The notes beneath the pieces were generated by a model. It was given only the letters and a program-made list of their open reading frames with translations, was not told the DNA's origin and did no database searches. From the NCBI RefSeq assembly GCF_033115175.1, contig NC_084834.1:120090275-120154274 (forward strand): a stretch of 64,000 nucleotides of DNA, given 5' to 3'. Of the stretch, positions 45,701 to 57,247 are shown piece after piece (position 1 is the first letter of the stretch; the number at the start of each line of letters is the position of its first letter). The DNA is from Lepus europaeus. Its lineage: Eukaryota > Chordata > Mammalia > Lagomorpha > Leporidae. The position numbers and the translations under genes were made by a program.

Positions 45701-46022
45701 AAGATTTATTTATTTGAAAGCCAGAGTTATACAGACAGAGGAGAGGCAGAGAGAGAGAGAGGTCTTCCATTCAATGGTTCACTCCCCAGTTGGCCGCAAT
45801 GGCTGGAGCTGCACCGATCTGAAGCCAGGAGCCAGGAGCTTCTTCCAAGTCTCCCACGTAGGTGCAGGGGCCCAAGGACTTGGGCCATCTTCCACTACTT
45901 TCCCAGGCCATAGCAGAGAGCTGGATTGGAAGAGGAGCAGCCGGGACTAGAACCAGTGCCCATGTGGGATGCTGGCACTTCAGGCCAGGGCGTTAACCCG
46001 CTGCGCCACAGCGCCGACCCCA
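45701..46022 (-). mobile_element. CSINE
   Basis: A perfect 17-bp duplication tccaatgcattttttta lies at 45684-45700 and 46023-46039. It is full-length. Confidence 0.94.
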
Positions 46023-46039
46023 TCCAATGCATTTTTTTA

Positions 46040-46342
46040 AAAATATATTTATTTATTTGAAAGCATGTCAGAGAAAGGAAGAGACAGATATTTCATTCTC
46101 TAAATGGTTGCAACAACCAGATCTAGGCCAGGCCAAAGCCAGAAGCCAGGAATTCCTTTTGTGTGTCCCCGTCTGCTGTCTTCCCAGGCATATTGGTAGA
46201 AAGCTGCATGGGAAGCCAAGCAACCAGGACTCAAACTGGCGCTCCGATATGGGATACTGGCATTGTAAGTGTAAAGATACAGCACATGCAGTTGTTTCCC
46301 GGACCCAGGTACAGCTGTGCTACAAGGCCAGCCCCTCGTGGC
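46040..46342 (-). mobile_element. CSINE (old, diverged)
   Basis: A reverse copy starting aaatatatttatttatttga; the younger copy inserted beside its tail. Confidence 0.7.
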
Positions 46343-47097
46343 ATTTTCCTTTTGTCAGATATCACAGTGACCTGGAGATGATTTTAAGTATACGGGAGGA
46401 AGTACCTAGGATATATGCAAATACTTTATAGATGGAGCTTGGACATCCTCTGACTTTGAATCTGCAGGAGATTCTGGAATCATTACCCCTCTGGATATGA
46501 GCACTGCATTTTTTGTATGCTGTACTGCATTTTAATCCTTTTCTGATAGCTGTATTGGGTTAGTTTGGAGTTATACCTCACATGATTAGGTTGGCTTCTG
46601 AATATAGCTTATTTTCAGACTTAATAAAATGTTTTACCCATTACTACCTACCTTTGGAGGAAACCAAAACTCAGAGCTTTCATTAACTTGTTTTTTTGTT
46701 TGTCTTACATAACCATCTTAAGATCATAATCACTATGAATTATAATTTAAAGACCTGTGCTAACTGCACAGTTATCACGCTGGGAGCATTTCCATTTGCT
46801 TTCAGTGTTAACGTGCACTCTTAATGGGGCTATGAACCATCGTTTTTCAGCATCATCTGCCCTCATGTGTTCATGAACAGTGTATTTAGTCTAATTTGTC
46901 AAGGACAGGAATACATATCTCTATTATCAGGAAATAACAGTGAGTGTCTCACAGTGTGGAAACATTTCACATTTTTTAGGTTCTTGCCATCTAGATGTGC
47001 TTTTCTCTTGTTATCCAAAGTTCTTTGGCTCTTGGTATGACCATCACATAACTCTTAGATAAACAAAAACACAGGAAAAGGAGTCATTGTGTGGTAT

Positions 47098-47101
<4 letters not shown>

Positions 47102-47133
<32 letters not shown>

Positions 47134-47788
47134 ATTTATTTGAGCCCGCGCCGTGGCTTAACAGGCTAATCCTCCACCTTGCGGCGCCGGTACACCAGGT
47201 TCTAGTCCCGGTCGGGGCACCGATCCTGTCCCGGTTGCCCCTCTTCCAGGCCAGCTCTCTGCTGTGGCCAGGGAGTGCAGTGGAGGATGGCCCAAGTGCT
47301 TGGGCCCTGCACCCCATGGGAGACCAGGAGAAGCACCTGGCTCCTGCCATCGGATCAGCGCGGTGCGCTGGCCGCAGTGCGCCTACCTTGGCGGCCATTG
47401 GAGGGTGAACCAATGGCAAAAAGGAAGACCTTTCTCTCTGTCTCCCTCTACTGTCCACTCTGACTGTCAAAAAAAAAAAAGATTTATTTATTTGAAAGTC
47501 AGAGTTACACAGAGGGAAAAGAAGAGGCAGAGAAAGGTCTTCCATCCACCATTTCTCTTCCCAATTGGCTACAACGGCTGGAGCTGTGCTAATTTGAAGC
47601 CAGGAGCTTCTTCCAAGTCTCCCACGTAGGTGCAGGGGCCCAAGGACTTGGGCCATCTTCCACTACTTTCCCAGGCCATAGCAGAGAGCTGGATTGGAAG
47701 TGGAGCAGCTGGGACTCAAACCAGTGCCCATATGGGATGCTGGCACTGCAGGTGGCAGCTTTACCTGCTATGCCACAGTGCTGGCCCC
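47102..47788 (-). mobile_element. CSINE, split by a younger sense CSINE
   Basis: The T-rich tail (47102-47143) and the body (47479-47788) are separated by the nested copy; it ends ccacagtgctggcccc. Confidence 0.88.
47144..47478 (+). mobile_element. CSINE (young), nested in a CSINE tail
   Basis: A perfect duplication aagatttatttatttga (47127-47143 and 47479-47495) is derived from the host SINE tail. The first bases of the head are slightly altered (gcccgcgccgtggctta). Confidence 0.94.
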
Positions 47789-48679
47789 AATTGTGTGGTA
47801 TCTATTGAAATACTTTAGTTTTCAAGCTTCTCATATAGCAAAGTAAGAGCACTGAAGCAGTTGGACAGATAACGAAAATGAGTTAAGAAGTAGGAATGTC
47901 TTGGTATGAAGTCTAGAAAGAAATTAAAACTCTTGACTCAATTAGGTATGCATTTTTCAAATAATTTCTATAGTCATTTGAGCATGCAATAGAATTGGGA
48001 GTGCAAGGAGGGATTTTTGTTGTTGCAGTCAATTCCACAGTTACCTTGTTTTTCTTTGGCAGCCCTCAGAATTGGTCTTCTTAAAATGCAGTCAACTTCT
48101 TTATAAGATCTCATTTTTCTTGGAGGATTGTCATTTTTTTTTTTGTAAAACTCTGTATTCATATTTTAAACTTCTATGCTTGGTGCATTGTTTCCAGTTT
48201 CAGTCTATTCCAAACTGTATTAGTCTTCTGGAAATTTTCTCAAATTTTTTTGTTTGTTTCTTGTGGACTCCTAAGCATTTGCTTAACTTATTTCATCAGA
48301 CAATATGTACATCAAGGCTGTGACCTCATTGTCACACCGGTGTTTTCTAGCCTCTGTGTCGGTCACTGTGATGATCTGTAAATGATGTTTGGCATCTTCT
48401 AGAGAAGTATGACTACATGATTGATAGTTACTTAAAAGTATCGGTAAATCTTATATTTGAATATCATTCACTTAAAACACCTATATTGGCACATTGCACT
48501 AAGAATTGCAATACTTTCAATATGAAGGTTAAAAATTTTTTCAGCCATATATGTTCCAGTAATATAGTCTAAAAATTATAAGGTAGCTAATAGGATAAAT
48601 TGAGCTGGTTTTCGTCAGTAGATAGTCCTCACTGGGTTTCTAGCATTTTTTTCTTTTATTTTGTAGAATTTTTTTTTCT

Positions 48680-48953
48680 AGTACTTCATTTGTTCAGTTT
48701 GAGAGAGAGAAAGCTCACATCCACTGATTTACTCCTGAAATGCCCACAGTGGCCTCTGGCTAGAACCAAAACCAGGAGCTGGGAACACAATCTAGGTCCC
48801 TCTTGAAGGTGGTAGGAACCCAATTGACTTGCACCATCATTAGCTGTTGCTTCCCAGGGTTCACGTTAATAAGAAGCTGGAGCCAGGGATCAAACCTAGA
48901 TACTCTGATATGGGACATAGGCGTCGTAACCACTGGGCCCAGTACCCACCCCT
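48680..48953 (-). mobile_element. CSINE (old type)
   Basis: A reverse copy starting gagagagagaaagctcacat and ending gggcccagtacccacccc. Confidence 0.72.
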
Positions 48954-49854
48954 GGATATTTGAGTACATTGTCGCAGTATGCGCTCATATCTTCTAGTCC
49001 AAAGTAGGAATGGACATTTGCCTTCCTCCCCATCCTCTACCTACTCAGGTACAATAAGGAAGCATCTGGGGTAGCACTTCTATAATTAAATGGTGTATGT
49101 TATACGATAAATGCCAATATAACATTTTGCAATTAGACCTTGCACCTGACCCAGTGATAACTTTCTGGTGCTGTGGGGCCACACATCTCATATTTTCCTC
49201 TGCCAGAAGCCAAACAGAATTGCAATTTAAATTTGTTTTTACAAACCTCTTACCTACTTTTGAAGCATGTGCTGAAAAATGAGTGGGACTGGACTCTATG
49301 CGTAACCTTGAAGCCAAAAACATTCGCTGCCCTTAATCAAGTTTTAAAAAGGCCTTGTAGGATCTACGTCCTTCAGTATCTTGGAGATATTCTGTCCTGA
49401 GCATAATAAGGAGGCAGTGTGCTGTGTTGAGAGTAATGTAGCACTTTTAGAACCAATTTGATAACATTTTTCATTGTTACATTTTTGGACTTGACAAAGA
49501 ACTTTTATTTTCTCATTTGGTCCTACTTGTAACTAAGAATGATCCTTACTGAAATGCATATAAAAAAATGAAAGGCTGAGATTTAGCGGTCTTAGCAGTT
49601 TTCACATTTATATGTTAATAGTTTATATTTATCCAGAGAAGGTTGGCTAGGCCAGATAAGACAATCATACAGTGCTAAGCCCCTAAACTCTGGTGTGCCC
49701 AGTGTGTGCATAGGATGTTACAGGACAGTTGTTTGTAACTTGGTAGCTTGGAAGCACCACTGCATGTGCCTGTGTTGGATTTCTGAGTTGAAGACTATCA
49801 ATCTGTGACAGTGTTCTTTTAACCCAGCTATACTTTGCTGTTTCCTGAGGCATT

Positions 49855-49954
49855 TACATGGGTTAAAGCCCCCGTCTGCAGCACCAGCATGCAAAGGGGC
49901 GCCGGTTTGAGTCCCGGCTGCTCCACTTCCAATCCAGCTCCCTGCTGGTGGAAG

Positions 49955-50002
<48 letters not shown>

Positions 50003-50039
50003 CTCTGTAACTCTTTCTTTCAAATAAATAAAAAATATA
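49855..50039 (+). mobile_element. CSINE with internal deletion and (CT)n
   Basis: The head and tail are present, but the centre between ccctgct and ggtggaagacc is missing. A pure (ct)n block spans about 49958-49998. Confidence 0.82.
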
Positions 50040-50361
50040 ATCTTTATTTTAAGATTATTTATTTGAAAGAGGTACACAGAAGGAGAAGGTGAAGCAGAGA
50101 GAGAGAGAGATCTTCCATCCACTGGTTCACTCCCCAAATGACTGCCAGAGCTGTGCCAGTCCAAAGCCAGGAGCCAGGAGCTTCTTCCTGGTCTCATTCA
50201 GGTCCAGGGGCCCAAGGACCTGGGCCATCTTCCACTGCATTCCCAGGCACACCAGCAGGGAGCTGGATGGGAAGTGGAGAAGCCAGGACTCCAACTGGCA
50301 CCCATATGGGATGCTGCCACTGCAGGTGGTGGCTTTACCCACTACGCCACAGCACTGACCC
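50040..50361 (-). mobile_element. CSINE
   Basis: A full-length reverse copy abutting the previous sense copy tail-to-tail, so the A/T tails form a near-continuous palindrome. Confidence 0.87.
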
Positions 50362-50369
50362 CCAAAAAT

Positions 50370-50706
50370 AATTTTTTTTTTTTTTTTACAGGCATAGTGG
50401 ACAGTGAGAGAAATGAGAGAGAGAGACAGACAGAAAGGTCTTCCTTTGCTGTTGGTTCACCCTCCAATGGCTGCTGCGGCCGGTGCACCGCACTGATCCG
50501 AAGGCAGGAGCCAGGTGCTTCTCCTGGTCTCCCATGTGGGTGCAGGGCCAAGCACTTGGGCCATCCTGTACTGCACTCCCGGCCATAGCAGAGAGCTGGC
50601 CTGGAAGAGGGGCAACTGGGACAGAATCCAGCACCCCGACCGGGACTAGAACCCGGTGTGCCGGCACCGCTAGGCAGAGGATTAGCCTAGTGAGCCGTGG
50701 CGCCGG
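50370..50706 (-). mobile_element. CSINE (young type)
   Basis: The target duplication ccaaaaat is at 50362-50369 and 50707-50714. Confidence 0.92.
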
Positions 50707-50715
50707 CCAAAAATC

Positions 50716-50993
50716 TTTTTTTTAAAAAAAGGATTTATTGATTTACTTGAGAGAGAGAAAGAGAGATTGAGATCTCCTATCTGCTGGCTTTAATGCCCAC
50801 AAAGGCTGGGGCTGAAGCCAGGATCCAGGAACTCAGTCCAGATCTTCCATTTGAGTGGCATAGACCCAATTACCTGAGCCATTACCCGCTGCTTCCCAGG
50901 GTCTGCGTTAGCAGGAAGTTGAAGTCCAGAGCTAGAGCCAGGACTCCAGTGTGGGACAATGGTGTCTTAATTGCTAGGCCATATGCATGCTCC
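50716..50993 (-). mobile_element. CSINE (old type)
   Basis: A reverse copy starting aaggatttattgatttactt and ending aggccatatgcatgctccc. Confidence 0.7.
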
Positions 50994-51984
50994 CTGGGTC
51001 ATAAGTTTTAGAAGAGCATTCTATATAACTAAGTATATAAGTATTTTGAACAACATAAAGTTGATTGTGGTCTTTGTAAAACTTGACAGCTGTGTTAATA
51101 GACCAGTGAGGCAAAATCGGATCTGTAAGTACACGCAGCAATGGGGAAGACTGGAACAGCATGTTAAGGACTGGTCTGCACAGTCAGACTGAGATGAAAT
51201 TTAGATTCTAGCAATACTGAGACCTTGAATGACAGTGGATTCTTATTCCAGTGGTTAGTTTTGTAAAATCAATGAAAATACCGAAGCATTTTAAGCCTCT
51301 GGTAATAAGATTTTTGCCAGCAGATCAAACATAACCTCTTCATGTTTATTTCTGTGTAATGATACCTATATGCTATACATTGCTGATTGGTTAATACTGA
51401 GTTGGCATCCAATGGCACTAGAACTCATAGCTGAATGAAGGTTAGCTCGCTTATTGTATTTCCTCTGCAGGGCACAGCACTGCAGCACCATGCTTGAGGC
51501 TACTTTAAACAGCAAAACTAATCCCCCCCTAAAACACAAAAATGTGAAGAGCATGACATTATGGAGAGGGTGAAAAGGACCCCTGTTTACAGCCTGAGAA
51601 CAGGACCACCTGTTTGGGGTCAGCTGGGAACGGATACGTCAGGTGACTCAGATGCTTTTGCTGCTCTGTGCATGTCCACAGATGTACATGGACAAATTCA
51701 CAGATGCAGAGTCCATGAATAATGGAAACCAACTCTATTTGGTTACTGCAAGAAAGCTAAGTGGAGAGCCTAATAGTTTCTTTAACCTGGACTTGTGACG
51801 AAAAGGAGAAATTCTTTGCCCATCTGGGGAAAATATAAATTTGAAAACAGCTTATATATAAAAGATCAGGAGGAAGAAATTGAGACTACTCTCTGGGGCA
51901 CCTGTGTGTATCCAGTGAGTGGTTTGGAGTGGGTGCTCAGCAGTGCTGTCTGCCAGTGAGCGCCTCTCATCTCGGACTTCATTA

Positions 51985-52253
51985 GGGTTTGCTTTGGAAT
52001 GGCTTCTCTGGCATCATGGACTATTAAGTCACTCCTGTCAGGAACAATTCTTAAAAAGATGGGAATGTAAAATGGCGCATGGTGCTGTCACTGTGGAAGA
52101 CAGGTAGTTGCTTAAAAAGCTAACCACAGATATCCTATGACCAAGTACTCTCACTGCTAGGTGTGTACCCAAAGACTTGAAAACTTACTCACATAAAACA
52201 TGAACTGACTAGAAAAACTGGATGGTTTTTCCCCTAGAAAATTAAGCATGAGG
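51985..52253 (+). repeat. Ancient L1 3' region
   Basis: The words aaaatggcgcatggtgctgt, ctatgaccaagtactctcac and gtgtgtacccaaagacttga follow old mammalian L1 order. It is interrupted at 52254 by a SINE. Confidence 0.7.
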
Positions 52254-52675
52254 ATGGGGCAAGTGTTTGGCACATTGCTGAAGATGCTGCTTGGGACATC
52301 TGCATCCCATTTCAAGGGTTCATGGGTTCAGGTTCCCGCTCTGCTGCTGACTCCTGCTTCCTGCTGATGCACACCCCGAGAGGCAGCAGGAGATGGCTCA
52401 AATAGTTAGGTCCCTGCCACCCACAAGGGAGAGCTGGGTTGAGCTTCTGGCTCCAAACTGGCCCGGCCGTCGTCATTGTAGGCATTTGGGGAGTGAATCA
52501 GTGGATAGGAGATAACCCTCTCTCTCTCTCTCTTTAATTTTTTTATTTGTATAAGGCGAACAAATTTCATATATACAGATTTAGGAGCATACTGATACCT
52601 CCCCCCCTCACCCTCCCTCCCACCCCACTCTGTCTCTTTTTGGCACTCTCTCTGCTTTTCAAATAAACATAAATT
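52254..52675 (+). mobile_element. CSINE (old type), tail interrupted
   Basis: The head is ggggcaagtgtttggcacat. The (ct)n part of the tail is split at about 52530-52643 by an unrelated fragment and resumes with ctctctgcttttcaaataaa. Confidence 0.75.
52530..52643 (-). repeat. Unclassified insert in SINE tail (possible L1 3' end)
   Basis: About 110 bp starting T-rich (aatttttttatttgtataag) and ending in a pyrimidine-rich block. Read in reverse it would have a G-rich body and an A-rich tail, as L1 3' ends do. The family is not certain. Confidence 0.4.
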
Positions 52676-53376
52676 ACGGTCTGATCCAGCTATCCCAATT
52701 CTGGACATATACCCCAAATAATTGAAAGCAGGGACTTAAACAGATATCTGTATGTCCCTGTGCCTAGTAGCTTTGTTCCCAGTAGCTGGAGATGGAAATA
52801 CCTAGATGATCACTGATGGATGAGAGGATAAACACAAGGTGGTATATCCAGTGTTACTCAGCCTAAAAAAGAAAGGGAGTTCTGATATCTGCGGCAACAT
52901 GGATGAACCTCAAAGTCAGTAACGTAAGTGAAATAAACCAGACGTAAAGGAACAAATATTATGTGATTCCACTCACAAGGGAAACACAGAGCAGTCATAG
53001 GAGGAGAAAGTAGAAGCGTGGTCAGCAGAGTCTGGACGACGTAGGAGTGGAGAGTTCCTGATGGATGGCTACAGAAGTTTCAGTCGGGGCTGGCGATAAA
53101 GTTCTGGAGAGGACACTAGTGATGGTTGCATGCAGTGTGAATGTACTTATGCCGCTGAACTGTCCACTTAAAAATGGGTACAGAGGTAAATTTCCATTGT
53201 GTATATTTCACCGCAGTGGGAAAGGAAGCCAGCAGACTTGTACCAGAATGATCATTGCAGCAGTACTCATCAGTGCCCCAAAGCAGAAGCACCTAGATGT
53301 CCATTAACTGTTGAACAACAAAATACAGTATGTACATTAAATGAGGTGTTGCTCAGCCATGAAGAGGATGCAGTAC
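52676..53376 (+). repeat. Ancient L1 3' end (two overlapping units)
   Basis: The words ctatcccaattctggacata, gcaacatggatgaacctcaa and ctgaactgtccacttaaaaa then tatatttcaccgcagtgg follow the L1 3' end order. After 53220 a second L1-like unit begins (cagtactcatcagtgcccc). Confidence 0.75.
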
Positions 53377-53377
53377 T

Positions 53378-53645
53378 GGGTCCAGCATTGTGGCACAGTG
53401 GGCTAAGCCACCACTACGATGCCAGCATCCCATATAGTGCCAGTTTGAGTCCCGACTGTTCTATTTCTGATCCAGCTCCTTGCTAATGCACCTGGAAAAG
53501 CCCTAGAAGACAGCCTGCACCCACGTGGGATGGAGTTCCTGGCTACTGGCTTTGGCCTGGCTCAGCCCTGACCATTGTGGCCATTTGGAGAATGAACCAG
53601 TGGATAGAAGATCTCCCTCTCTCTAAGTCTTTCAAATAAATCTGT
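53378..53645 (+). mobile_element. CSINE
   Basis: Head gggtccagcattgtggcaca; sense to PPAT. Confidence 0.88.
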
Positions 53646-53665
53646 GGGGGAAAAAAGAAAAGACG

Positions 53666-54004
53666 GGGCTGGTGCTGTGGCGCAGTGGGTTAACACCCTG
53701 GCCTGCAGTGCTGCCATCCCATATGGGCGCCAATTCAAGTCCCGGCTGTTCCTCTTCTGATCCAGCTCTCTGCTATGGCCTGGGATAGCAGTAGAAGATG
53801 GCTGAAGTCCTTGGGCCCCTGCACCCACGTGAGAGACCCAGAAGAAGCTCCTGGCTCCTGGTTTTGGATCGGCGCAGCTCCAGCCATTGTGGCCAACTGA
53901 GGAGTGAACCATTGAATGAAAGACCTCTCTCTCTCTGCCTCTCCTCTCTCTGTGTAACTCTGACCTTCAAGGAAAATAAATTAAAAAAAGAAAGAAAAGA
54001 AAAA
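53666..54004 (+). mobile_element. CSINE
   Basis: Full-length; head ggggctggtgctgtggcgca; sense to PPAT, with the cctcttctgatccag^ctctctg word at 53751-53771. Confidence 0.9.
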
Positions 54005-54005
54005 G

Positions 54006-54345
54006 GGATGAAAAACTGCCAGATACTACAGCAAGGATGGACCTTGACAACGTTGTACTGAATTCGTAATAGAAGCCAGACACAAAGGGCTACATGCTAT
54101 TTCATAGCCATTTACGTGAAATGCCCAGAATAGGCAAATCCTCGTAGACAGAAAGTAGGTTAGTGATCGCTGCAGCCTGCAGAGGAGCGGTCGAGCAGAC
54201 TACTGAGGGATACAAGGCTTATTTTTAGGGCGATCAAAATGTTCTAAAACCAGATGGTGGTGAATGTTGCCTGACCCTATGAATTTAACACAGAGGTATG
54301 TCCTATGATGGAATGAATTTGATGGTATTTAAATAATATCTCAAA
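54006..54345 (+). repeat. Ancient L1 3' end
   Basis: The words ctacagcaaggatggacctt, agccagacacaaagggctac and ccagatggtggtgaatgttg are typical; it continues the unit broken by the preceding SINEs. Confidence 0.7.
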
Positions 54346-54976
54346 AAAGAAGAGTTGCTGGGGGGTTGAGAATAGAAGCAGGAGATAAAATGAAGGTAGG
54401 TCGGATGTAGAGCTTGATACAGTGACCCCTGTGAGAGGTTATAAAGGAACTAAAGGAGCCTGCGTGGCCATGCACTGGACATGTCACCATCCAGGAAGCT
54501 CCTCTAGGCCAGAGCCTTCACTGGCATAACTGCTTAAGTCATTGACCACAAGATGGATCCCAGTCTCCAGCCCCATTCCCTCTACCCTCTAGTCATGGGT
54601 GGGTCTTTGTCCTAACTAGCTCCCATGACCTTCATCCTCATTCCTAAGGGACCTGAGATCCTACTAGGAGTCACCTCATTAGTGTAACACAGACACTGCT
54701 AACACTGGAAATTCCAGTTTTTGACACTTCAGGAACAGGAGACCAAATATATCCTTTATAATGTCCCAACTTCTTAAAAGTTTAAGTATTGTCCGCAGTA
54801 AGAATTAGAAAACATGCCTTTATGATCAACAGGTTGCCCATATTTCCATATTTAAATTTAGCAGCTTATGTATATCTGAACTTTCCATTTTTACATTTGT
54901 AATTATTGGGTTTCCTGAATTTTCAGCAATCAGTTCTTCTGTCTGGGATTTCTATTGGATTAAAAGGTTCTCAGTA

Positions 54977-55300
54977 GGGGCCAGCGTCATGGCGCACCAG
55001 GTTATTCCTCCGCCTGCGGCGCCAGCATTCCATATGGGTGCCGGATTCTGTCCCAGTTGTTCCTCTTCCAGTCCAGCTGTGCTGTGGCCTAGGAGTGCAG
55101 TGGAGGATGGCCCAGGTGCTTGGGCCCTGCACCCTCATGGGAGACCAGGAAGAAGCACCTGGCTCCTGGCTTCGGATCAGTGCAGCTCCGGCCGTTGCAG
55201 CCAGCTGGGGAGTGAACCAACGGAAGAAGACTTTTCTCTCTAAAGTCTCTCCCTGTCACTGTCTAACTCTACCTCTCAAATAAATAAAATCTTTTTTTAA
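54977..55300 (+). mobile_element. CSINE
   Basis: Head ggggccagcgtcatggcgca; the word gttctc precedes it and recurs after its tail. Confidence 0.88.
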
Positions 55301-55312
55301 AAAATGTTCTCG

Positions 55313-55656
55313 GCCGGCGCCGCGGCTCACTAGGCTAATCTTCCGCCTTGCGCCGGCACACCGGGTTCTAGTCCCGGTCGGGGCACCGATCCTGTCCCGG
55401 TTGCCCCTCTTCCAGGCCAGCTCTCTGCTGTGGCCAGGGAGTGCAGTGGAGGATGGCCCAAGTGCTTGGGCCCTGCACCCCATGGGAGACCAGGAGAAGC
55501 ACCTGGCTCCTGCCATCGGATCGGCGCGGTGCGCCGGCCACAGCGCGCCTACCGCGGCGGCCATTGGCGGGTGAACCAACGGCAAAAGGAAGACCTTTCT
55601 CTCTGTCTCTCTCTCTCACTGTCCACTCTGCCTGTCAAAAAAAAAAAAAAAAAAGT
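55313..55656 (+). mobile_element. CSINE (young type)
   Basis: Head ggccggcgccgcggctcact, flanked by gttctc on both sides; it was inserted right behind the preceding copy. Confidence 0.9.
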
Positions 55657-55820
55657 TCTCAATAACAGTGTGTTTCATATGACTAAAGGACATTAATTTT
55701 TGTAATAATTTCAATGCTGAGATCCAAATTGCCGTACAAGAAAGAAATGTTCAAATATTCCATGTTTAAAGAAAAGATTTCCAATGTTGAAGTAATAATT
55801 GAATTGAAATAGTAAATGAA

Positions 55821-56954
55821 GGCGGACCCCCGGGCTTCCACCCGTGTTTGGGAGCGTTGGAGAGAAATTGCAGGAGACTCGCAGGCCGAGCCTGGCCCAG
55901 AAACGGACAGAGAAAGCCGACAAGGCCGGGGGTGCCTTCCACTCCAAGCTCCGGAACCCACGCTGGTGTGGCAGAACGTGAGCTGGACCTTGTAGGGGAA
56001 GAGAAAGGCCGCGGGGCGTTCCAGTGGGAGAGAACTTGTGCAGGAGGGCTTCTGGACCAGCCCAGGAGCAGCGAGTGGGCACTGTCACTCATTCGGTGAA
56101 AACAGGAGAGAAGTACAAGCTGCTTTAGGACCTGATCCTGGAGGGGTTTAGTCTTCACAGGGTATACTCCCATGACTTGAGTGATGCCAGTGAACTTCTG
56201 TTGCCGCAAAATTTTCTGCTAAAATTCAAGGTGATGTTTATCAACTTGCTAAACAGAAAGGCATTGCCAAAGTAATCAATAGAAAGATTACATGGCATAG
56301 GAATTGTTCTTGCCTTCTGAACCAATGAATAGAAGGCGGGGAAGAAAAACTGAAGCAGATTGAAGAGCGAGCATTTCATTCTAAGAGGAAGCCACCGTGC
56401 TCAGTATAGAGACCAAGACTGTCCAGGCCAGAGCAACCACCCTCCATTTGGAAGCTATTTCATTGTCAGACTGAAGCTTTTAATTTTGTTAAAAGCTGTA
56501 AATAGGATGTTCATGTATTTGCTTTGGAATACAAAATGGGAGATGGACAACGTATTTATCTTGTAACAACCTATGCTCAGCTTTGGTTTTACTATAAATC
56601 CCGAAAAAATCTCTTGCACTGCTATGAAGTTATTCCTGAAAATGCTGTGTGCAAGCTCTATTTTGATTTGGAATTTAGCAAACCTGCCAATCCAGGAGCT
56701 GATGGGAAAAAGATGGTTGCATTACTCATTGAGCTCTCTAGTGTAGCCTGGGAAAGATGACCCAAATCCTTGGGCCCCTGCACCCGCATTGGAGACTGGA
56801 GGAAGCTTCTGGCTCCTGGCTTTGTATTGGTGCAGCTCCAGCTGTTGCGGTCATCTGAGGAGTGAGCCAGCGGATGGAAGACCTCTCCCTCTCTCTCTGC
56901 CTCTCTGTATAACTCTAACTTTCAAATAAAGTAAATAAATCTTTAAATAAAAAA
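55821..56954 (+). pseudogene. PRIMPOL: Chimeric retrocopy: truncated PRIMPOL mRNA fused to a CSINE tail
   Basis: PRIMPOL is the DNA-directed primase-polymerase that reprimes stalled forks. Bases 56325-56733 match its codons 1-136, from MNR to ENAVCKLYFDLEFSKPANPG and MVALLIE, without introns. The motif I DxE pair (DLE) is retained. There is a one-base insertion in the run of G near 56337-56340 and there are in-frame stops at 56407-56409 and 56503-56505, so it is dead. The GC-rich 55821-56324 is presumably the 5' UTR. At 56734 the sequence switches to a sense CSINE from its ctctct position through AAATAAA and poly(A). The 14-bp duplication aaatagtaaatgaa flanks the composite (55807-55820 and 56955-56968), so both parts arrived in one L1-mediated event. 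Confidence 0.88.
56734..56954 (+). mobile_element. CSINE 3' part, co-inserted with the PRIMPOL retrocopy
   Basis: It starts at ctctctagtgtagcctggg, which corresponds to the CSINE position just after ...gatccag. It runs to the normal tail with AAATAAA and poly(A). It lacks the tRNA-like head and has no target duplication of its own. Confidence 0.85.
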
Positions 56955-57155
56955 AAATAGTAAATGAAATGACATGCCTCTTTTTTTGTTAATTATAGGG
57001 CTAGTGAAACTTTTTGGAAATAGATTTTATGTAACCAAAGGAAAATAGGTACTCAGGATTGTTTTTAGGAAAACAGTGTGGTCTTTCATTTGTGGTTTTT
57101 TGATTGAAGATCAGTGACTTCCTCTTAATACAAGGGCATTAAAAGAATCATGGAA

Positions 57156-57235
57156 AATACAACTTAAAGTTAAGTTTAATTTGGTGCAGAAAAACCTTTG
57201 AAATCCATTCATACTTATAGGATATATTTAATACT
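57156..57235 (+). mobile_element. Mariner-like MITE fragment
   Basis: ttggtgcagaaaaacctttg followed by aaatccattcat resembles the interior of the 2154-2278 element. Confidence 0.35.
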
Positions 57236-57247
57236 ACAGAACTTACA

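Noticed and set aside
56524-56760. 78-codon open frame matching PRIMPOL taken as a gene or exon
   Set aside because: It lies in an intronless, stop-bearing retrocopy with target duplications and continues into SINE sequence, so it is a pseudogene.
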